A stretch of DNA of 9,757 bases from Pseudomonadota bacterium (GTDB lineage: Bacteria; Myxococcota_A; Polyangia; Polyangiales; Sandaracinaceae), in the NCBI GenBank assembly GCA_023427125.1, contig JAEZBP010000439.1:1-9757 (forward strand). The letters run 5' to 3'. Shown here one piece after another: positions 5,831 to 9,757 of the stretch. The position numbers and the translations under genes were made by a program. The notes under the pieces are model-generated. The model searched no databases. It was not told where the DNA came from and saw only the letters and a list, made by a program, of their open reading frames with translations. Numbering within the stretch: position 1 is the stretch's first letter; every line of letters begins with the position of its first letter.

Positions 5831-6877
5831 ATGAACGCTGTGATCGGTCGCTCGCTCGGTGTGCTGTTCGTAACCCTCGGGATGCTCGCGCCCGGCGCGG
5901 CGAGCGCGCAGCTGCCGATGCCGCGGATCCAGGTCGGCCCGAGCGGGATCACGATCACCGCGATGCCCGGCGTGACGCCGATCTTCCAGCTCCCCGGCAC
6001 CTTCGGGCCGATGCAGGAGCAGCCCGCGCCGATCGAGCAAGCCGCGCCCTTCGAGCCGCCCTCCTTCGAGCCGCCCTCCTTCGAGCCGCCTTCCTTCGAG
6101 CCGCCCTCCTTCGAGGCCGCCGAGGAGGCGCCGCTCGGCACCGGCCGCACCGTCGGGGTCTTCGTCGGCATCAGCGACTACCCGACGCAGAACGACCTCG
6201 AGTACTGCGCGAGCGACGCCGCGCGGGTGCAGCAGGCCTTCGTGAACGCCGGCATCATGGCCCCGGCGGACACCGTGGTGCTCACCGATCATCGGGCGAC
6301 GCGGGCCGCGGTCACGAGCGCGATCGACCGGCTGACCCGCCAACTCGGCCGCGGCGACATGCTGGTCTTCTTCTTCTCGGGCCACGGCAACCGAGTCTCG
6401 GATCAGGACGGGGACGAGCTCGACGGCCTCGACGAGACCATCGCGCTCTACGACGGCGCGATGAGCGACGACGAGCTCGCCGCGCTCCTCGCCCAGGGCC
6501 CGCAGCGCGAGCTGGTCGCGCTCGACTCCTGCTACTCGGGCGGCTTCCAGCGCGACATCGCGCGCCTCTCGGACAGCGCCGGCCTCTACGCCTCGCGCGA
6601 GGATCAGCTCTCCTACGTCGCCTCCGAGCACCAGGCCGGCGGCTATCTCTCCCACTACCTCGCCGGCGCGATCGCCGGGAGCCAAGGCCGCCCGCTCTCG
6701 ATGGGCGAGCTGCACGGGCAGCTCGCGAGCGGCTTCGCGGACTCGCAGACGGCGGGGCGACAGGATCTCACCATCGGCGTGAGCCGCGAGGTGAGCTACC
6801 AGACCGTCCTGTTCGCCCGGGACGCCGCCGCCGATTCGCGCCTCGCCTTCACCCGCCACGTGCCGCTGGGGAGCTGA
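5831..6877 (+). CDS. Secreted caspase-like (peptidase C14/metacaspase) protease
   Basis: The 348-residue product is a clan CD cysteine protease. Residues 1-26 form a Sec signal peptide (cleavage after ASA, before Q27), so it acts in the periplasm or outside. Residues 28-100 are a Pro-rich linker with 4.4 copies of FEPPS. The caspase fold starts at about 107 (TVGVFVGISDYP). The catalytic dyad is intact: H185 in FFFSGHGN and C234 in LDSCYSGGF. An acidic loop, DQDGDELDGLDE at 191-202, matches the metacaspase pattern associated with calcium or substrate binding. Metacaspases usually cut after Arg or Lys; this specificity is family knowledge and not readable here. It is preceded by AAGGAGG and a sigma54-like promoter and is convergent with the radical SAM gene (14 nt between the two ends). 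Its target is unknown. Confidence 0.9.
   Translation: MNAVIGRSLGVLFVTLGMLAPGAASAQLPMPRIQVGPSGITITAMPGVTPIFQLPGTFGPMQEQPAPIEQAAPFEPPSFEPPSFEPPSFEPPSFEAAEEAPLGTGRTVGVFVGISDYPTQNDLEYCASDAARVQQAFVNAGIMAPADTVVLTDHRATRAAVTSAIDRLTRQLGRGDMLVFFFSGHGNRVSDQDGDELDGLDETIALYDGAMSDDELAALLAQGPQRELVALDSCYSGGFQRDIARLSDSAGLYASREDQLSYVASEHQAGGYLSHYLAGAIAGSQGRPLSMGELHGQLASGFADSQTAGRQDLTIGVSREVSYQTVLFARDAAADSRLAFTRHVPLGS
6050..6115 (+). repeat. 15-bp in-frame tandem repeat (FEPPS)n
   Basis: Four full copies of TTCGAGCCGCCCTCC start at 6050, 6065, 6080 and 6095, followed by a partial TTCGAG. The third copy has a single synonymous C-to-T change. The unit is a multiple of three, so slippage would alter the linker by five residues without breaking the frame. 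It encodes FEPPS between the signal peptide and the caspase domain. Confidence 0.95.
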
Positions 6878-6891
6878 GCCCCCGATCACTC

Positions 6892-8232
6892 TCACAGGAT
6901 GCGGAGGCGGCGCTTGCCCTCGGCCTCGCTGATCAGGCCGGGGCTGTCGGGGCGCAGGCCGACGACGGTGGCGAGGTCGACGCCGAGGATGCTCGGGGTG
7001 TCGGAGGGCTCGCCGAGCGGCTCGAGCACGGTCTCGAAGCGACCCTGATCGAAGGGCACGCCGGGCGCGCGCTCGACCTTCACCAGGCGCTCGCGCAGGC
7101 CCTGTGCTTCGTAGGTGAGCTGGCGGTGGATGCAGTAGGGGTTGTTGCCGGGCTTGCCCATCAAGACCTGCGCGGTCCACGTGCAGCCGGCCTTGCAAAC
7201 GTCGGCGTAGTAGCAGCCGCCGCAGAAGCCCCAGAGGTCGTCCTTGGTGCGCTCGCCGATGTGCTTGATCGCCGACTCGGTCTCGATGATCTCCGCCACC
7301 GATCGCTCTTGGGTGTAGCCGGCGGTGTAGCGGTCGGAGGGCAGCGAGGGGCAGCCCTTCACCTTGCCGTCGGCCTCGATGCCGAGGCACGAGGTGCCGG
7401 CGCCGCACGAGGCCCAGTGCGTGCCACCTTCGCCGCCGAAGCGGATCGCCTCCTCGTACTTCGAGAAGTAGCCGATGTTGTTGCCGGGGAAGACGCGGAT
7501 GCCGCGCGGCGTGAGCTTCTCGCGCTTCATCCAGGCGAGCAGCGGGAAGAGCTCCAAGAGATCGTAGGGCTGGAGCAGCAGCTCCGGCCGATCCGCGGCG
7601 CGGCCCATCGGCACCGTGAGCTGGAGCTGCCAAGCTTCGCTGCCGATCTCGTAGAGCAGATCGCTCATCGCGACGAGCTCGGGCATCGAGAGCCGATTGA
7701 TCTGCGTGTTGGTCGCCAGCCGCATCGGGCTCGCCGCGACCCGATGGGCCGCCTCGATCGCCGCGCGCCAGGAGCCCCGCGCGCCGCGCTGCAGATCGTG
7801 GGTGCGCTCGAGCCCGTCGATCGACACCGAGATCGTCGAGACGCCCGCGTCGACCGCGCGCTTGACGCGATCCGCGTCGAGGTTGCGGCCGCCGGTGGTG
7901 ATCCCGCAGCGCATCCCGCGATCGGCGATCGCCTTGGCGATCACGTCCCAGTCCTCACGCAGGTAGGCCTCGCCGCCGATCAGCGTCACCTCGCGCACGC
8001 CGAGCTCCTCGAGCTGGCGGACCACATCGAGGCACTCGTCGGTCGAGAGCTCGCTCTCTCGCGCCTTGCCGGCCCGTGAGCCGCAGTGCCGGCAGCCGAG
8101 ATCGCACGCGAGGGTGATCTCCCAGACCACGTAGCGGATGCCCGGCGCCAGCGCGGTGCCACGCACCATCTCGCTGGGGCGCTCGAACGCGGCGCCGACC
8201 GGGGCGCGGGGCGCGCGGACGGGATCGCTCAT
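6892..8232 (-). CDS. Radical SAM/SPASM enzyme, probable peptide maturase
   Basis: The 446-residue enzyme has a radical SAM core with C43-x3-C47-x2-C50 (ACDLGCRHC) for the SAM-binding cluster and GGE at 86-88. A SPASM region carries two further cluster sets: C276, C282, GX4C ending at C294, then C337-x2-C340-x5-C346-x3-C350 and C367. SPASM enzymes of this type commonly modify peptides or proteins (thioether, C-C or C-O bonds, epimerisation, backbone excision), using auxiliary clusters for binding or electron transfer. About 60 residues follow the SPASM cysteines (ending RRLRIL) and may bind substrate. No membrane segment: cytoplasmic. The start at ATG 8232 overlaps the preceding stop (ATGA) with no Shine-Dalgarno, so translation depends on the upstream small gene. 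The two small proteins before it are the natural substrate candidates. A longer upstream extension to 8538 is Arg-rich shadow of the small gene. Confidence 0.9.
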   Translation of the reverse strand: MSDPVRAPRAPVGAAFERPSEMVRGTALAPGIRYVVWEITLACDLGCRHCGSRAGKARESELSTDECLDVVRQLEELGVREVTLIGGEAYLREDWDVIAKAIADRGMRCGITTGGRNLDADRVKRAVDAGVSTISVSIDGLERTHDLQRGARGSWRAAIEAAHRVAASPMRLATNTQINRLSMPELVAMSDLLYEIGSEAWQLQLTVPMGRAADRPELLLQPYDLLELFPLLAWMKREKLTPRGIRVFPGNNIGYFSKYEEAIRFGGEGGTHWASCGAGTSCLGIEADGKVKGCPSLPSDRYTAGYTQERSVAEIIETESAIKHIGERTKDDLWGFCGGCYYADVCKAGCTWTAQVLMGKPGNNPYCIHRQLTYEAQGLRERLVKVERAPGVPFDQGRFETVLEPLGEPSDTPSILGVDLATVVGLRPDSPGLISEAEGKRRLRIL

Positions 8233-8621
8233 TCGGGCGGTAGGCCGTAGAGAGGCTCGTTGCGCGGACCGTCCGGCCGATCGCTGGGCGCGATGCCGTA
8301 GGCCTCGACCGGCGTCGGCTCGTCGCTCGGCGGCGGATCGAAGTGGTCTTCGCCCTCGGTGTTCTGGTTGTCCTCGGTCGTGACGGGCTCGGTGATGGGC
8401 GCGGTGGTCTCCTCGCCGCCCGAGCTCGCGCCGCACGCCGAGAGCGCGAGCAGCGACGCCGCGAGGACGCCTCCGCGGCCGGCGGCGATCACGACGCGCG
8501 CGCGCCCCTCGCGCAGGTTCGCGCCGCAGAAGGGGCACTCGGTGGTGCTCGGGCTCTCGCCGGCGCGCACGTGCGCGCGGCAGGCAGGGCAGCGGGTCAG
8601 GCCGTGGCGCGACTTCTTCAT
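8229..8621 (-). CDS. Zinc-ribbon/lipobox small protein B, candidate modified peptide
   Basis: The 130-residue protein has three parts. Residues 8-45 hold a zinc ribbon, C11-x2-C14 and C29-x2-C32 (TRCPACRAH, CPFCGANL). Residues 47-62 are hydrophobic and run into LSAC, a canonical lipobox with C63. The tail (64-130) is acidic and Pro/Thr-rich, with NQN at 85-87, AYG at 107-109 and a terminal LYGLPPE. Residues 8-63 match protein A at 40 of 56 positions; the tails differ. It could be a RiPP-like precursor for the coupled radical SAM enzyme, a lipoprotein whose ribbon stays in the cytoplasm, or a simple membrane-anchored ribbon protein. ATG 8621 was chosen (13 nt after protein A's stop); upstream in-frame sequence is Arg-rich shadow of gene A. 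Its stop overlaps the radical SAM start. Confidence 0.8.
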   Translation of the reverse strand: MKKSRHGLTRCPACRAHVRAGESPSTTECPFCGANLREGRARVVIAAGRGGVLAASLLALSACGASSGGEETTAPITEPVTTEDNQNTEGEDHFDPPPSDEPTPVEAYGIAPSDRPDGPRNEPLYGLPPE

Positions 8622-8634
8622 CGACACGCTCGGA

Positions 8635-9069
8635 TCACCGGCGCGAGGGCGGCAGGCCGTAGCGCGGCATCGGCGGCGGGTTGTCGGCCGGCTCCTCGGC
8701 GTAGTCGTCGAGGGGCATGCCGTATTCGGCGACCGCGTTGTGGTCGTCGGCCGGCTCGGGCGCGTACTGGTCCTGCGGCTCCGAGTTCTGGTTGGCGCTC
8801 GGATCGGAGGGATCGCCCGCCGGCTCGGTCGTCGTGTCGGTCGGCTCGCTCGCCTCGCTCTGGCCGCCACCGCAGGCGGAGAACGCGAGGAGCGAGGCGG
8901 CCAGCAGGGTGCCGCGGCCGGCGGGCAGCGCGATCCGCGCGCGGCCGGTGTGCAGGTTGGCGCCGCAGAAGGGGCAGTCCGTCTGGCTCGGCCGATCGGC
9001 GGCGCGGATGTGCGCGCGGCAGGCGGTGCAGCGGGTGAGATCGTGGAGCGACTTGATGGGCTTCGTCAT
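8635..9069 (-). CDS. Zinc-ribbon/lipobox small protein A, candidate modified peptide
   Basis: The 144-residue paralog of protein B has zinc ribbon cysteines C14, C17, C32 and C35, a hydrophobic segment at about 50-65 ending FSAC with C66 (lipobox-like, Phe at -3), and a tail of 78 residues rich in Asp, Glu, Pro and Thr. The tail has NQN at 93-95, EYGMP at 115-119 and RYGLPP at 136-141, plus two further Tyr (102 and 123), and no Cys after C66, so Cys thioether chemistry could involve only C66. Start ATG 9069 has GAGGA 3 nt upstream. It is the first gene of the cassette, 73 bp from the neighbouring partial gene, so a promoter may lie in that gap, but none is clear. If modified by the downstream radical SAM enzyme, the tail is the likely target. 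Confidence 0.85.
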   Translation of the reverse strand: MTKPIKSLHDLTRCTACRAHIRAADRPSQTDCPFCGANLHTGRARIALPAGRGTLLAASLLAFSACGGGQSEASEPTDTTTEPAGDPSDPSANQNSEPQDQYAPEPADDHNAVAEYGMPLDDYAEEPADNPPPMPRYGLPPSRR

Positions 9070-9142
9070 TCGTCCTCGGGTGCGCAGGGTACCAGCGGGA
9101 GTGGGCCTCGGACCATGGCCTCGTGCGCGATCCTTGGGTCGG

Positions 9143-9757
9143 TCAGAGCCGCATGCCCTCGACGACCAAATGGGGCGTCGCGGCCTGGAGGATCAGCGAG
9201 CCATCGCTCTGCCGGAGCGTGAAGGGAAAGCCGAAGCCGCTGCCGCAGCCGCCCGCGCCCGAGTTGCTGTGGATGGTGGCGCTCGCGATCGTCGCGCCGA
9301 AGGCGCCGGTCCCGTAGACCGCGGCGTACCAGCCCGGGGTGAGCACCGCGTCGATCGGCGCGGCGACGGTCGCGCTGCCGCTCGGGAGGGTGATCGGCGT
9401 GGTGACCACCACGTCGCTCCCCGAGAGATCGGCGGCGTCGGGTGCGTCGGTGGGCCCGCTGAGCCTCACGATCGCGCCGAAGAGGGTGCCGCCACTCGAG
9501 CTGACGGTCAGCCCGATCGAGGTGGCGGCGACGTCCGCGCCGGCCGACACCTCGAAGCGGAAGCCCGGCCAGAAGCCGCTGGAGAGCCCCATGGCGGAGC
9601 TCGACTCGTTGGGCAGCACCGGCTCCGCGCACACGAACGCGATCGCGGTGCCACCGTCGAAGGCGCTCGCGTCGCTCGCCGCGTCGGCCTCGCCGGCGTC
9701 GGGCAGGCTCGCGTCGGCGCCGGCGTCGATCGTGGCGCCTCCGTCGACGAGCGGGCC
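9143..9757 (-). CDS. Exported beta-rich protein with Asp/Ala linker, 3' part
   Basis: Partial gene: the frame stays open to the right edge, so the N-terminus (probably a signal or lipoprotein peptide) is missing. The visible 204 residues begin with an Asp/Ala/Gly-rich linker (DAGADASLPDAGEADAAS), a typical tether behind the lipid anchor of myxobacterial surface proteins. A domain of about 160 residues follows, rich in Ser, Thr, Gly and Val in short alternating strands, so probably a beta-sandwich or similar; it contains only three Cys (one near the linker end, two as GGCGSG-type context cannot both be confirmed as a disulfide). It ends LVVEGMRL. No catalytic motif is recognised and I cannot name the family. 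A GTG at 9634 would exclude the linker and is unlikely to be the start. It lies 73 bp upstream of the small-protein cassette on the same strand and might share its transcript. Confidence 0.7.
   Translation of the reverse strand, partial: GPLVDGGATIDAGADASLPDAGEADAASDASAFDGGTAIAFVCAEPVLPNESSSAMGLSSGFWPGFRFEVSAGADVAATSIGLTVSSSGGTLFGAIVRLSGPTDAPDAADLSGSDVVVTTPITLPSGSATVAAPIDAVLTPGWYAAVYGTGAFGATIASATIHSNSGAGGCGSGFGFPFTLRQSDGSLILQAATPHLVVEGMRL

Noticed and set aside
6050..6115. Possible CRISPR-like array
   Set aside because: The 15-bp units are directly adjacent with no spacers and encode an in-frame peptide repeat.
5759..7633. Minus-strand open frame of 624 codons across the caspase-like gene and part of the radical SAM gene
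   Set aside because: Its EGGRLEGRRLEG-type repeats are only the antisense reading of the FEPPS repeat; no domain and no proper start context.
5767..8079. Plus-strand open frame of 770 codons spanning the caspase-like gene and the antisense of the radical SAM gene
   Set aside because: It overlaps two well-supported genes in wrong frames and is Arg/Ala-rich throughout; the Shine-Dalgarno and catalytic motifs support the other frames.
8233..8538. Upstream extension of the radical SAM gene
   Set aside because: It is an Arg-rich shadow of small gene B; the ATGA overlap start at 8232 is followed directly by plausible enzyme sequence.
8359..9222. Plus-strand open frame of 287 codons opposite the small genes
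   Set aside because: Antisense shadow: the paired zinc ribbons and lipoboxes on the minus strand are repeated in two paralogs, which supports the minus strand.
9066..9632. Minus-strand open frame of 188 codons over the right-end gene, ending in ATGA overlap with small gene A
   Set aside because: It is Arg/His/Gly-rich and out of frame with the Ser/Thr/Gly beta-rich protein that continues through the Asp/Ala linker to the window edge; the apparent overlap is chance.

Overview
The window is very GC-rich, with G or C at most third codon positions. It encodes many exported proteins and lipoproteins with Asp/Ala/Pro-rich linkers, and one small protein that looks like a myxobacterial paralogous family. 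These traits suggest a myxobacterium (Myxococcota), possibly of the Polyangiales/Sandaracinaceae type. That assignment is inference; no rRNA or marker gene is present.

Layout. (1) At the left edge lies the 3' end of a membrane protein gene (+). (2) Four tightly packed minus-strand genes follow, which I read as one operon transcribed from about 4.6 kb to 0.47 kb: a small exported beta-barrel-like protein, a 640-residue exported alpha/beta hydrolase (start overlaps the preceding stop as GTGA), a metallo-beta-lactamase-fold hydrolase, and the DNA/RNA dealkylase AlkB (4 nt after the previous stop). (3) Divergent from this operon is a plus-strand gene for a DUF2378/TIGR02265-like protein, probably with a leaderless start. 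(4) A 387-bp gap (5444-5830) is rich in inverted repeats and may hold a frameshifted small minus-strand gene. (5) A plus-strand gene encodes a secreted caspase-like protease, preceded by a perfect Shine-Dalgarno and a sigma54-like promoter, with an in-frame 15-bp tandem repeat in its linker. (6) Convergent with it is a minus-strand cassette: two tandem paralogous small proteins followed by a radical SAM/SPASM enzyme translationally coupled by an ATGA overlap. (7) At the right edge is the 3' part of an exported beta-rich protein with an Asp/Ala linker.

The most interesting part is the cassette at 6892-9069. Each small protein has an N-terminal CxxC...CxxC zinc ribbon, then a hydrophobic segment ending in a lipobox-like cysteine, then an acidic/Pro-rich tail with two Tyr-Gly motifs (last one YGLPP). 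The first two parts are 40/56 identical between paralogs; the tails diverge except for NQN and the Tyr-Gly motifs. A conserved leader, a variable tail with short conserved motifs, and a coupled radical SAM/SPASM enzyme together resemble a ribosomal peptide (RiPP) or protein modification system. I propose that the enzyme modifies the Tyr-Gly tails before export. I do not recognise it as a named family and could not search.
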